From Chryseobacterium formosum (GTDB lineage: Bacteria > Bacteroidota > Bacteroidia > Flavobacteriales > Weeksellaceae): DNA of 64,000 bases. The stretch spans positions 372,001-436,000 of the forward strand of contig NZ_JAOVZW010000008.1 of the NCBI RefSeq assembly GCF_026460885.1, given 5' to 3'. Positions 1-8,960 of the stretch are shown piece after piece (within the stretch, counting starts at the first letter, position 1; every line of letters begins with the position of its first letter). Position numbers and translations under genes: made by a program. A model generated the notes under the pieces. It ran no database searches, had not been told where the DNA came from, and saw nothing but the letters and a program-made list of their open reading frames with translations.

Positions 1-212
1 TATCAAAAGCTTTGGGAATTGATGGATCTTTCAATAAAAAAGACTTAACCGGAGAAGAAATCTGGCTTGAAGATCATCATATCCGATACAATTCTGATGA
101 GATTGCTGAAGTACCACGAGTAGGAGTTGCTTACGCTCAAGAAGATGCATTTTTACCGTGGCGATTTTTTGTAAAAGGCAATAAATATGTAAGTAAGCCG
201 AATAATTTTTAA
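1..212 (+). CDS. DNA-3-methyladenine glycosylase (AAG/Mpg family), C-terminal part
   Basis: This is the 3' end of a gene that begins before the window; the reading frame is open from base 3 with no start of its own. The encoded tail contains the conserved AAG-family run ALGIDGSFNKKDLTGEEIWL, followed by PRVGVAYA and a C-terminal LPWRFFVKGNKYVSKP block, which in this family shapes the base-flipping pocket. The enzyme excises alkylated purines such as 3-methyladenine as the first step of base-excision repair in the cytoplasm. It converges on a second DNA glycosylase gene (mug-like) 21 bp downstream. The family call is firm although the catalytic part is outside the window. Confidence 0.9.
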   Translation, partial: SKALGIDGSFNKKDLTGEEIWLEDHHIRYNSDEIAEVPRVGVAYAQEDAFLPWRFFVKGNKYVSKPNNF

Positions 213-233
213 ATTTGAGCAAAAAAATCCTTT

Positions 234-736
234 TTATTTCTTTTGAATTTCCAGATAAAGGTCTTGATAGGAGTGGACAAGGTCTTCAAGAGAAAATCCA
301 CGGTTCAAACCACTTGGATTAGGCAAAACCCAAACTTTTGAGCCACAAAATTCTTCAGACTGCAATCCCCAAGAAATCTGTTTTTTTTCGGAAAATGTTT
401 TGTAAGCAATCTTGCCTAAAAATGCAATATATTTTGGGTGAAATTTTGTCATTTTGGTTTTAAAAACTCAAGAGAATGATCAAATTCTTCTTTTGAAAGT
501 TCATCTGCCCGAGAAGTTGCTCTAGCTACAGCTGTAGTTAAGCCATATCCGAAATCTAAAATAGTAGTATCATTTTCGGCTTCAATTTGATGAGAAGTAA
601 ACCCCGAAAGATAAAGAACTTTCCAAAAACGATTACTTCTTCCGGAAAAGTGATGTCCGTCTTCAGCGGATTTTAAGCCAGGATTAATTCCGACAAAAAT
701 AACTTCAAGATTTGTATTGATAATATCTGTTAACAT
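234..736 (-). pseudogene. mug: G/U mismatch-specific uracil DNA glycosylase (mug-like), frameshifted
   Basis: Two adjoining minus-strand reading frames together make one ~167-residue Mug-type glycosylase. The N-terminal piece (736 to 449) has VGINPGLKSAEDGHHFSGRSN-type active-site sequence and the RADELSKEEF block. The C-terminal piece (452 to 234) continues with YIAFLGKIAY and the NPSGLNRG motif. They meet at an ATGA overlap inside an A-rich run (minus strand AAACCAAAATGA), where one extra A would restore a continuous protein. Mug removes uracil and ethenocytosine opposite guanine. The break could be a true one-base deletion or a homopolymer sequencing error; I cannot tell which. It lies convergent to an AAG-type glycosylase gene, so this end of the window is a small base-excision repair cluster. 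Confidence 0.8.
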
Positions 737-935
737 GATAAAAATGATTATATAATATTAATGAATGTTATTGAATTTTTGCAAACGAATTTTATGATTC
801 TTAAATTTTGAAAGATGTCGACTTTTTGATTATTACATTTATCGCTTGAGCATAAAATATCCTAAATCATTCTTAGAAATTTTGAATAAAATAAAACTGA
901 AAAAAAATTAAAAAAAATTTAACATTTATTATTAA

Positions 936-964
936 GGAACGATCGTTCCGTAATTGTACATTTG
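936..964 (+). promoter_or_regulatory. Promoter with palindromic TetR-type operator for the SDR gene
   Basis: A perfect 14-bp palindrome GGAACGATCGTTCC (936-949) lies just upstream of a Bacteroidota -7 box TACATTTG (957-964), 42 bp before the SDR start. A related palindrome with the shared half site ATTCCGTAATT lies in the same position relative to the -7 box of the TetR gene at 1772-1809. This suggests that the TetR protein represses both promoters. Binding is inferred, not shown. Confidence 0.7.
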
Positions 965-1006
965 CATCATAATAATTCAACAATTAATAATTTAAAACAA
1001 TTTAAA

Positions 1007-1759
1007 ATGAAAAATTTAGAAAACAAAGTAGCTATCGTAACATGAGTAAATAGCGGAATCGGATTTGCAGCAGCATCAGAATTATCAGCAAAAGGTGCAA
1101 AAGTAATTGTAACAGGAAGAAACAAAGAATCTTTGAAACAAGCTGAGGCTGAATTGAATGTAATAGGAATTCAGGCAGATCAATCAGATTTAAAATCTAT
1201 CGACAGTTTAGTTGAGCAAGTTTCTTCTCAGTTCGGAAAAGTGGATGTAGTATTTTTAAATGCCGGAATCGCTGCATTTGCACCTTTAGATTCAGCATCT
1301 GAAGAGCATTATGACAGTATTATGGATATCAATGTAAAAGGAACTTATTTTACTATTCAGAAATTATTGCCAATTCTAAACGATGGTGCTTCTATTATCT
1401 TTAATACTTCAGTTAACGCTCATCTTGCAATGCCAAATTCAAGTGTTTATGCGGCAAGTAAAGCAGCCTTATTATCTTTAAACAAAGTTTTCGCTACAGA
1501 ATTAGCACCAAGAAAAATCAGAGTAAATGCTGTATCTCCCGGTCCTGTCGAAACACCGATTTATAGTAAATTAGGATTGGAAAAAGAAGAAGTTGAAGGT
1601 CTTGGAGCGGCTTTAGGAGAAAAAATCTTATTGAAACGTTTTGCACAAGCCAATGAAATTGCAAAAACTGTTGGATTCTTAGCTTCAGATGACTCATCAT
1701 TTACTACAGGAACAGAAATCGTTGTCGATGGTGGTTTAACTGTTAATTCTGTAATGTAA
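1007..1759 (+). pseudogene. Short-chain dehydrogenase/reductase (SDR) with premature stop at codon 13
   Basis: The ATG at 1007 opens a classical SDR of 250 residues: beta-1 NKVAIVT, then the cofactor motif, NAG at NAGIAAFAPL, catalytic YAASK, and PGPVETPIY. Codon 13 (1043-1045) is TGA where the family has the first glycine of TGxxxGIG; the next residue is V, so the motif reads T-stop-V-N-S-G-I-G. The rest of the frame is open to 1759. Initiation at an internal codon (a 208-residue frame starts at 1133) would lose the Rossmann nucleotide-binding loop, so the product should be inactive. The gene sits between two matching operators and is followed by its likely repressor (TetR). The substrate is unknown; such pairs often act on quinones or aldehydes, which is inference. 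Confidence 0.8.
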
Positions 1760-1771
1760 AATTTTTTTCTC

Positions 1772-1809
1772 AAATTACGGAATAATCATTCCGTAATTTT
1801 GTATCTTTG
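1772..1809 (+). promoter_or_regulatory. Promoter/operator of the TetR gene (autoregulation site)
   Basis: There is a 12-bp perfect inverted repeat, AAATTACGGAAT and ATTCCGTAATTT, around a 4-bp centre (1772-1799). It is followed by a -7 box TATCTTTG (1802-1809) and the TetR start at 1833. Its core half site matches the palindrome in front of the SDR gene. The position next to the -7 box fits repression by steric block. Confidence 0.75.
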
Positions 1810-1832
1810 TAGGGTTATTTAATTTTGAAATC

Positions 1833-2414
1833 ATGGCAAGAACTAAAGAATTTAATGAGGAGAAAGCTTTAGACAAAGCAATTGAGATATTTTGGCACAA
1901 AGGTTACAATGGAACTTCTGCTCAGGATTTGGTTACACATCTTGGCTTAAGCCGTTCCAGTTTGTATGATACTTTTGGGGATAAACAAAAATTATTTTCG
2001 CAATCTTTAAAAAGGTATCAAAATCAGAATCAAGATGCAATAGCAAATCTTTTCGATACATCAGAAAATATAAAAGAGACATTGCAAGATGTTTTCAAAC
2101 AAGCAGTTATCGAAAGTCTGGAAGATCGAATTACTAAAGGATGCTTTATGGTAAACTCTTCCGTTGAATTAGCCATGCACGACGAAGAAATCGCAAAAAT
2201 CGTTCAAAATAATGGACAGGTTATGGAAGATATTTTCACAAATGCAATACAAAAAGGTCAGGATTCAGGTCATATTTCTAAAAAACTGGAAGCCCGAATT
2301 TTAGCAAGATTTATCTTTAATAACTATTCAGGAATTAGGGTTTTGGCTCGAAGTGGAGAAAGAAATAAACAGGTTTATGATGATATTATTAAGGGCGTTT
2401 TCTCTGTCCTTTAA
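1833..2414 (+). CDS. TetR/AcrR family transcriptional regulator
   Basis: A 193-residue protein with an N-terminal TetR helix-turn-helix at about residues 10-55 (EKALDKAIEIFWHKGYNGTS, then DLVTHLGLSRSSLYDTFGDK) and an all-helical C-terminal ligand/dimer domain. These proteins bind palindromic operators as dimers and release DNA on binding a small hydrophobic ligand. The start at 1833 fits the -7 box 24 bp upstream. Near-identical palindromes precede this gene and the upstream SDR gene, so a two-gene regulon with autoregulation is likely. The ligand is unknown. The SDR target now carries a nonsense codon, so the regulator may have lost its local partner. Confidence 0.9.
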   Translation: MARTKEFNEEKALDKAIEIFWHKGYNGTSAQDLVTHLGLSRSSLYDTFGDKQKLFSQSLKRYQNQNQDAIANLFDTSENIKETLQDVFKQAVIESLEDRITKGCFMVNSSVELAMHDEEIAKIVQNNGQVMEDIFTNAIQKGQDSGHISKKLEARILARFIFNNYSGIRVLARSGERNKQVYDDIIKGVFSVL

Positions 2415-2433
2415 AATAATTATTTTCAATAAA

Positions 2434-2467
2434 AAGCCTCAATTATAATTTTAATTGAGGCTTTTTT
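2434..2467. terminator. Bidirectional terminator between TetR and CdiI-like genes
   Basis: A 12-bp perfect stem AAGCCTCAATTA/TAATTGAGGCTT around a 6-nt loop is followed by a T-run on the plus strand and preceded by an A-run, so it can end both convergent transcripts. Confidence 0.85.
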
Positions 2468-2906
2468 AATTATTTGTTTTGTTAATTGATTTGAAGTTTT
2501 TAAACGATTCAAACCAATTTTTTTTAATTTCCCAAGTTGTATCAAGTTCTTTCAGTAAAGACTCATTTCGTTGAAAAATGTCACAGATTAATGAATAGTT
2601 TTCTTTGTGGTTTTTCCAATATTCAATGTTACTTTCTAAAACTGTATTCAATAAATCTCCTTCGTAGAAATCTCCTTCAGCAAGAATATTTTCATTTAAT
2701 TTTTCAGTAGCAATCGGGATTAAATAGTCTAAACCTATATTTTGACCAATCATAATCCTTAAATCTTCAATAGAAAAATCATTCAGAGGTTTTTTACGTA
2801 AACGATTGCAGGTTACAATTAAATATGAATTTTCATCAGCATCTAATTCTTGCCAAATCTTTTTTTCAAGATTCTCTAATGTTTTAAATTTATAATTGTT
2901 TTCCAT
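2466..2906 (-). CDS. Contact-dependent growth inhibition immunity-type protein (CdiI_2 family), orphan
   Basis: A 146-residue soluble protein with the signature of the CdiI_2-type immunity family: a central LRKKPLNDFSIEDLRIMIGQ, then NIGLDYLIPIA, and AEGDFYEGDLL at about residues 36-90. Proteins of this family bind and neutralise toxin domains delivered by contact-dependent systems. No CdiA/CdiB, Rhs or other toxin gene lies nearby; neighbours are a TetR gene (convergent) and a metallophosphoesterase. An orphan immunity gene protecting against neighbours, or a domesticated one, is therefore likely. The family is recognised from motif memory; the partner toxin is unknown. Confidence 0.75.
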   Translation of the reverse strand: MENNYKFKTLENLEKKIWQELDADENSYLIVTCNRLRKKPLNDFSIEDLRIMIGQNIGLDYLIPIATEKLNENILAEGDFYEGDLLNTVLESNIEYWKNHKENYSLICDIFQRNESLLKELDTTWEIKKNWFESFKNFKSINKTNN

Positions 2907-3081
2907 GATTAATTTCTATTGAAATTTTAACATTTGGTTTGAAATTTTTATTAAATATAGGTTAAGATTCAATTTAAACTGATTAGATAATGTAAATAAT
3001 AGTTAACAGACCATTAATAGTGTGATAATAGGAAGTACATAGCTTTGCCGCATCAAAAACCTAATCCTATTATTCCATCTT

Positions 3082-5835
3082 ATGAAACATTATTTACTGC
3101 TGCTTTGCTGCTTTGTCACACAAATCTGTTTTGGGCAAACGTTGGTTCCTTATCTGCAGAACCCAACTCCCAACTCGATGATTGTGAATTGGAAAACATC
3201 TTCCAATAACGAAACTACCGTTTACTACGGAACTTCTCCTACGAATCTAAGTGTTACTGTTACCGGAACAACTAATATTTTTTCTGATACCGGATATAGT
3301 AACAATTACTTTTATCACACGGCAAAAATTACGAATCTTCAGCCGAATACAAAGTATTATTACAAAACTAAAACAGGAACCAACGAATCTGCGGTATATA
3401 ATTTTCGTACACTTCCTCTTCCAGGGCAGCCTGTAACGGCAAATGGGAAAATCAGATTTCTGATTATGGGAGATAATCAAATCAAAAATGAGCCGAGATA
3501 CGACTCTCTTAATCTTCATGCTTACAAAAAAATTAAAGAAAGATTTGGTGCAACAAACGATCCTTCAGACAATATCGCTTTAACTTTTATGGTGGGAGAT
3601 CAAGTAGACGTAGGAACACTTGACCATTATGAAAATGTTCACTTTAAGAAAAACCAAAAGCTTTCGCCTTATCTTCCCATTCAAACTACTGTGGGAAATC
3701 ATGAAACTTACGGAACTTTAGGAATGAGTTCTTACTACGCTCACTTCTTTATTGATGAATTGAGCTACAAAAATATAAGCTCAGGAAACGAAAACTACTA
3801 TGCACAACAGGCTGGAAATGTTTTATTCGTAAGTTTAAGTTCAGAACATACAGGTGCTGCACAACAAACTTGGCTTCAACAGGTTCTTGCTGCCGCTGCT
3901 ACAGATAATACGGTACATTGGATTATTTCTTTAAGTCACAGACCTTATCAGGCTGAACAATATGTTGGTGATATTTCTACGTGGGTAAGAAATACAGCCG
4001 TACCAATGTTGACCGCTTCAGACAAATATTTAATGCATGTTGGCGCTCACCATCACCTTTATCACAGAGGACAGCTTAAAAATTCACCTAACTATCAAAT
4101 TATTTCTGGTGGAACAGCGTGGGATCAATATTGGGGAATGTCTAACGAGCAGGATTTCGATGACGTGCAAAAAACACTGACTGATTGGACGTATCAAATT
4201 ATTGAAGTTGATGTTACCAACGGAAAAGTTGATGTTGAAAGCTATTCAATAGGAAGTATTTATAACCAAAAAAACAGTGTTTTGGTTGACAGCTTCCACA
4301 GATATAAAAATTTAGCAAAACCTACAAAACCTGCTGTTAACAATGTATTTACAGCACCTGTAACTTTACCTTTGACTTTAAACGGAAGTGCTTTTTCAAC
4401 TACAACTTCAGAACTTTTAAATACTTCTCAGTTCCTTATCAGTAAGACAGCAGATTTTTCTGTAATTGATAAAGAATTTTACCGTGATTATGAAAACTGG
4501 TTCGGAAAAGACGGTACCGGAAATCCTGATGTTACAAAGAATATAAATGCAGGAGTAGATATTACAAAAGCAACTATTCCGGCGAATTCTATCACAAACG
4601 GGGTTTACTACGTGAAAGTACGTTACAGAGACAGAAATCTGGAGTGGAGCGATTGGAGTGATGTAAAATCTTTTCAGATAACCGGAAGTGTGGTTTCTAA
4701 TCCTCAATTGGTTTTAAACAAAACCGAATATCTTCAAAACGAAGCCATCCTTGCAACCTACACAGATGGTCCCGGAAATCAGCAGGATTGGATAGGAATT
4801 TACAAAAAAGGGCAAAATCCTACCGCAGTAACTTCCCAGACTTATAAATATACTGACGGACAAACTTCTGGAACAGCCAATTTCAATACAGGTTTAGCTA
4901 CAAAAGGACAGTATTTTGCAGGCTTCTTTGCTAATAATGGATATACAGAAATTACCGGTAGAAAAAATTTCTACGTAGGACCAAAAGTTGTTTTACAGAC
5001 GACAGCAGATTCTTATCCTGTTGGTGGAACTGTTGTAGTAAATTATTCTAACGGACCCAATCTTACGAATGACTGGATAGGAATCTACAAAATGGGACAA
5101 GTACCGGGATCAGCAAATCCTTCTGCAGCTTGGAGTTATGTAACTACTGCAGCCGGAACAAAAAACTTTACAGGATTGCCAAAAGGATATTATTATGCAA
5201 CTTATCTTTTAGAAGATGGTTACACGCAAATAGGTGAGAAGGTTTTCTTTAAAGTAGGTGACATTGTTACCGATCTTTGGATCAATAAACCGGTTTACAC
5301 TTTAGGAGAAAATATCACAGCATCATGGACGGATTCTCCGGGAATCATCAAAGATTGGTTAGGGATTTATCCTCAAAGTGTGCAAGTGCCAAATGATCAA
5401 TTTACATCATACACTTATTTTGACGGAGTTACACAAGGTACAAAAACAATTACCGGAAATGTAAATGGTGTTCCAACAACGACCGGAAATTATTATATGG
5501 TAATGTTTACTAATGATTCCTATACCGAAGTTTCAAATAGAGTTTCTTTTGAGGTAGTGGGTGCAACTTTAGGCACAAACGAGACACACAATGCTACTGA
5601 GAAAAATGTAATTCTCTATCCAAACCCTGCAAAACCAGGACAACCGACTTTCATTAAAAGTGATTATCCTATTGAAAAAATTCAGCTTTTATCAGCTGCA
5701 GGACAATTATTATACGAAACTAAAAACGTAAATGACCAGAAATTCTCTTTAGTAAACGAAAATTTACCGAAAGGTGTTTATTTTGTAAAAGTACATACCA
5801 GAAAATTATTTACTTTAAAGCTTATTGTAGAATAA
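3082..5835 (+). CDS. Secreted metallophosphoesterase with purple-acid-phosphatase-like core and T9SS sorting domain
   Basis: A 917-residue exported protein. Residues 1-19 are a signal peptide ending CFGQ. A fibronectin-III-like domain (about 20-115) precedes a calcineurin-type phosphoesterase core with metal ligands in GDNQ (D131), GDQVD (D173), GNHE (N206, H207), SLSHRPY and GAHHH. The C-terminal half holds three repeats of about 95 residues, each with a DWIGIYK/P signature (near residues 569, 664 and 758). The last ~75 residues (LYPNPAKPGQP ... GVYFVKV) form a type IX secretion sorting domain, so the enzyme should be secreted or anchored on the cell surface, probably scavenging phosphate from organic esters. 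A -7 box TAGCTTTG lies at 3040-3047. The substrate is not evident. Confidence 0.88.
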   Translation: MKHYLLLLCCFVTQICFGQTLVPYLQNPTPNSMIVNWKTSSNNETTVYYGTSPTNLSVTVTGTTNIFSDTGYSNNYFYHTAKITNLQPNTKYYYKTKTGTNESAVYNFRTLPLPGQPVTANGKIRFLIMGDNQIKNEPRYDSLNLHAYKKIKERFGATNDPSDNIALTFMVGDQVDVGTLDHYENVHFKKNQKLSPYLPIQTTVGNHETYGTLGMSSYYAHFFIDELSYKNISSGNENYYAQQAGNVLFVSLSSEHTGAAQQTWLQQVLAAAATDNTVHWIISLSHRPYQAEQYVGDISTWVRNTAVPMLTASDKYLMHVGAHHHLYHRGQLKNSPNYQIISGGTAWDQYWGMSNEQDFDDVQKTLTDWTYQIIEVDVTNGKVDVESYSIGSIYNQKNSVLVDSFHRYKNLAKPTKPAVNNVFTAPVTLPLTLNGSAFSTTTSELLNTSQFLISKTADFSVIDKEFYRDYENWFGKDGTGNPDVTKNINAGVDITKATIPANSITNGVYYVKVRYRDRNLEWSDWSDVKSFQITGSVVSNPQLVLNKTEYLQNEAILATYTDGPGNQQDWIGIYKKGQNPTAVTSQTYKYTDGQTSGTANFNTGLATKGQYFAGFFANNGYTEITGRKNFYVGPKVVLQTTADSYPVGGTVVVNYSNGPNLTNDWIGIYKMGQVPGSANPSAAWSYVTTAAGTKNFTGLPKGYYYATYLLEDGYTQIGEKVFFKVGDIVTDLWINKPVYTLGENITASWTDSPGIIKDWLGIYPQSVQVPNDQFTSYTYFDGVTQGTKTITGNVNGVPTTTGNYYMVMFTNDSYTEVSNRVSFEVVGATLGTNETHNATEKNVILYPNPAKPGQPTFIKSDYPIEKIQLLSAAGQLLYETKNVNDQKFSLVNENLPKGVYFVKVHTRKLFTLKLIVE

Positions 5836-5854
5836 AACTAAAATTATTTTATCT

Positions 5855-5890
5855 AAAAATCCAACCTGAGCTATTACAGGTTGGATTTTT
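5855..5890. terminator. Bidirectional terminator after the metallophosphoesterase gene
   Basis: A 14-bp stem AAAAATCCAACCTG/CAGGTTGGATTTTT with an 8-nt loop, flanked by A- and T-runs, lies between convergent genes. Confidence 0.85.
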
Positions 5891-5938
5891 TTTCTTTAAA
5901 AATTAATAAATATTCTTCTTGGGATAGATTGTATATTT

Positions 5939-8419
5939 CTAAATAAGATATTTCTTCAAACCCTCCATCAAGCCTTGCCAAAGCATACTGAAAAAACTTC
6001 TTTCCGGCTCTCTTTTCTTTTCGATAACTACGTGATTGGGTTCACCAGTCGATTCGTCTTTTACAAACCAATTGGCAACCTTACTTAAAAGTTTTCTCTC
6101 ATTTCCTTTTTTATTAAGGAAATTGACATACATCTCATTGTATTTGAAATAAAATTTCCCCGCAATTCCTGCATTGCTTCCGTAATAATCAAATTTCAGG
6201 TAATCAATATTTCCATCTAAAGTAATATTAAGATAAGGACGTACAAAAAGGTTTACATTTTCTGCAGAAAGCTTTTCAATACTGCCTTTAATGGTAAATT
6301 TATCGGCAGGATCGGTTACATCAAATTTCCAATTAACTTTCGTAGGTGCAGTTCCGTAAAAATCAAAAGATGCATCGGTATTTATTGTGGTTGGTTTACC
6401 TTTAATCTTCGCATTATTTACATTAGAAATAGTTGCATTAAAACGGTTAAAAGTCAGTTTTCCCGGAATATTGCTGTTCTCTGCATTTTCTTCATATTCC
6501 AGATTAGAATTCTTTAGATTAATTTTTTGGATGAATAAAGGGATTTTTACGTCACGAAGTTTTTTACTGAAAAGATATCGTACCGCAATATCATCCGGCG
6601 GAGCCAAATCATGATAAATATTACAGTTTAAACCATCAATATCGATTGTATTTAAATCTATATTTTTATGTTCTTCAAAAATCGATTTACTGTCTTTTAT
6701 ACTTATTTTTTTCGCAGTAATGGTATATAAATCCTCTTCTTTTGCAATCACTTTGCTAAACCCGGCTCGAGAATATTTTGGAAGATAATTAAAACTGTTG
6801 ATTTCAGTCGTTTTACCATTATTTTTTACTTGACCTAATTTTAGCTTGTAGTATTTACCTGCATCCAAATAAATATTTTCGGCATTAATATCGCTTTTTT
6901 GCGTGGCAAAAGGAAAACTACTTTTTAATAATTGAGTGTTTGAAACAATCTGATCAAGTTTCACATCCAACTTTCCGATGGACATTTTATCCAAATTCTG
7001 AACTTTTTGCGAAATTTTCCCATTATTGATATGCAAAAATCCAATATTTGCAGTAAATTCTGGTGGAGTAGTAGTTTTTTTTGCTTGTTTCTTCTTATTT
7101 ACTGCAGAAATAATTTTAATTTCAGGATTATTCACTTCAATTCCTTGAAATTTAATACTCAGTTTTTGCCCGATATATTTACTTTGGTTGTTCAGTATTT
7201 TGATTTGTTTTGTATTGATGTTAAAAAGGTCTTTAGTAGAACTTTTGCTCAAAGCAATCATTTCAAATCCGTCAATAGTAATATTTGAGTCTTTTGAAGA
7301 AATGCTTTTAATTTTAATAGCCTGAAGCGGATCTGCTTTAAAATAAATATTTTGAGCTTCAATATCATGTTTTGTAAATCGGAAAGGAATTTTTTCTTTT
7401 ACCGTATTTTTATCGAAAACAATATCACTCAAATTAAAATTGAAATTGTCAACGGAAGCAGTTTTTTCTTTATTACTCTGAAAAACATTAATTTTTCCTT
7501 TCTTGAAATAGATATTTTTTAAACCTATTTTCAAATCAATTTCTTTTGGATTATCGGTTTTATCGACGATGTTTTTTCCTGTTGAATATACTTTTAAATC
7601 TGGATTTTCAAAAGTGATATTTGAAACAATCAATGAATCCTGACTGACGTTGAAGTTTTCAGCACTTAGATTTTGAGTAGAAAAATCAAATACGTTTTTT
7701 GAATTGTATTGATGGGTAGGTTTTAAAGGTTTAAGATGAAATTGTAATAATTCCAGCTTTTTGTTTGCTGCATTTATTTTATCGGCTACAATTTCATAAT
7801 TATCATTTACGCCAATTTTTACCTCATCAGCATTTATTTTAAACTCTGAAAAAGCCAAAGGAATTTTAGATTTTTGATCACTCTGTTTAATGTCCTTTAG
7901 CTGGACAATAATGTTTTTACCTTTAAAAACGGGCTTTCCAATAAAGTTTTCTATGTCTGCAGAAACATTGTTGATGGTAACATTATTGATGTGCAAATCT
8001 AATTTTGAATTTTTAGATTCTTTATTTTTTTTAGGCTTTGCCAACTTTACTTTAATGTTGGAATCGGTAAGGAGAAAGCTTTCAGCATGATATTTTTTAC
8101 TGAAAATAGCTTTCATAATAGCCACATCTGCAATATTAATGCTTTTTATTGTACCATTTATTTGTGTTACTGAAGTGTCTTTAGGATTTTTAGTGGTGAT
8201 TTTAAGATCAGATGCTTTAAGATTACCTTTTATTAAACTTAAATTAAATCCTTTCAGTTCAACTTTGTAAGGTGTTTTGTCATTAATAAGATCGGGAAGT
8301 TTTTTTTGCAGATAATAATCCAATGCAAATGGAAAAATGCAAACAATGGCGAAAAAAATTCCGACTGTCCAAAGTATCTTTTTTTTGAGCGTTTTCTTTT
8401 TTACGGTTGAGTCTTTCAT
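5939..8419 (-). CDS. AsmA/DUF748-like envelope protein
   Basis: A 826-residue protein from the ATG at 8419; a frame start 45 bp further up (8464) is less likely because its first 15 residues look unlike the rest. After a basic stretch (KKKTLKKK), one N-terminal membrane helix (about residues 17-40) is followed by ~780 residues of repeating beta-rich sequence with many D/N-I-x-I alternations and recurrent LKxSDLKI and KKISIKDSKS-type units, as in AsmA/TamB/DUF748 proteins. These are anchored in the inner membrane, cross the periplasm and are linked to lipid transport or outer-membrane upkeep. The tail (RSFFSMLWQGLMEGLKKYL) is amphipathic. The subfamily is uncertain. It stands alone, convergent to the metallophosphoesterase gene. 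Confidence 0.6.
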   Translation of the reverse strand: MKDSTVKKKTLKKKILWTVGIFFAIVCIFPFALDYYLQKKLPDLINDKTPYKVELKGFNLSLIKGNLKASDLKITTKNPKDTSVTQINGTIKSINIADVAIMKAIFSKKYHAESFLLTDSNIKVKLAKPKKNKESKNSKLDLHINNVTINNVSADIENFIGKPVFKGKNIIVQLKDIKQSDQKSKIPLAFSEFKINADEVKIGVNDNYEIVADKINAANKKLELLQFHLKPLKPTHQYNSKNVFDFSTQNLSAENFNVSQDSLIVSNITFENPDLKVYSTGKNIVDKTDNPKEIDLKIGLKNIYFKKGKINVFQSNKEKTASVDNFNFNLSDIVFDKNTVKEKIPFRFTKHDIEAQNIYFKADPLQAIKIKSISSKDSNITIDGFEMIALSKSSTKDLFNINTKQIKILNNQSKYIGQKLSIKFQGIEVNNPEIKIISAVNKKKQAKKTTTPPEFTANIGFLHINNGKISQKVQNLDKMSIGKLDVKLDQIVSNTQLLKSSFPFATQKSDINAENIYLDAGKYYKLKLGQVKNNGKTTEINSFNYLPKYSRAGFSKVIAKEEDLYTITAKKISIKDSKSIFEEHKNIDLNTIDIDGLNCNIYHDLAPPDDIAVRYLFSKKLRDVKIPLFIQKINLKNSNLEYEENAENSNIPGKLTFNRFNATISNVNNAKIKGKPTTINTDASFDFYGTAPTKVNWKFDVTDPADKFTIKGSIEKLSAENVNLFVRPYLNITLDGNIDYLKFDYYGSNAGIAGKFYFKYNEMYVNFLNKKGNERKLLSKVANWFVKDESTGEPNHVVIEKKREPERSFFSMLWQGLMEGLKKYLI

Positions 8420-8475
8420 TTGGTTATTGGCTATTATTGAGGACATTAACAAAACATATTCCAAAGTGATTTTTG

Positions 8476-8574
8476 GTGCCTGAGATTAAGCAGAGTAGCT
8501 TGAAATTGGAAACACAAGAAGATTTATCCTATACAATTACAGGATTTGAAAATTTAGTAGAACGAAAAATTTAA
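8476..8574 (+). pseudogene. Short open frame, possible gene remnant
   Basis: A 32-residue frame (GTG start) ends LSYTITGFENLVERKI between the DUF748-like gene and a receiver gene. It has coding-like amino-acid composition but no ATG, promoter or family that I recognise. It may be the 3' relic of a lost gene or chance. Confidence 0.2.
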
Positions 8575-8588
8575 GTGTGAAAATATAA

Positions 8589-8960
8589 CTAATTCATCAG
8601 CAATCCTTTAATTTTAGAAACCAGATCATCCAAATCAAACGGTTTTGCAACAAACGCATCTGCACCTGCATCTGAAGCGATATCACTGCCATCAACACTT
8701 GCAGATAAAACAATCACAGGAATATTTTTAATATCATCCATTTGACGAATTGTTTTCAACACTTGATCACCCGATAAAAGCGGCATCCATAAATCTAAAA
8801 GCAGGAGATCAGGAGAGTTTTCTTTTATATTATCGATAAGATCCGGACTGTTGATTTCCGTAAATACTGTGAAATCTTCCGTTTCCAGCAGCATCTGAAT
8901 CACATCCAGTATTCCTTGGTCGTCATCACAGACCATTATTTTCTTATTATTCATTATCAT
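8589..8960 (-). CDS. Single-domain response regulator (CheY-like receiver)
   Basis: A 123-residue stand-alone receiver domain. Acidic pocket D12-D14 (CDDDQG), phospho-acceptor D56 (LLLLDLWMP), S86 and K106 (VAKPFD) are all present, so it should be phosphorylatable. It has no output domain and probably passes phosphate on or acts by protein contact. Its start overlaps the end of the LOV-type histidine kinase gene upstream by 14 bp, so the two are translated as an operon and this is the likely cognate receiver. Confidence 0.93.
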   Translation of the reverse strand: MIMNNKKIMVCDDDQGILDVIQMLLETEDFTVFTEINSPDLIDNIKENSPDLLLLDLWMPLLSGDQVLKTIRQMDDIKNIPVIVLSASVDGSDIASDAGADAFVAKPFDLDDLVSKIKGLLMN

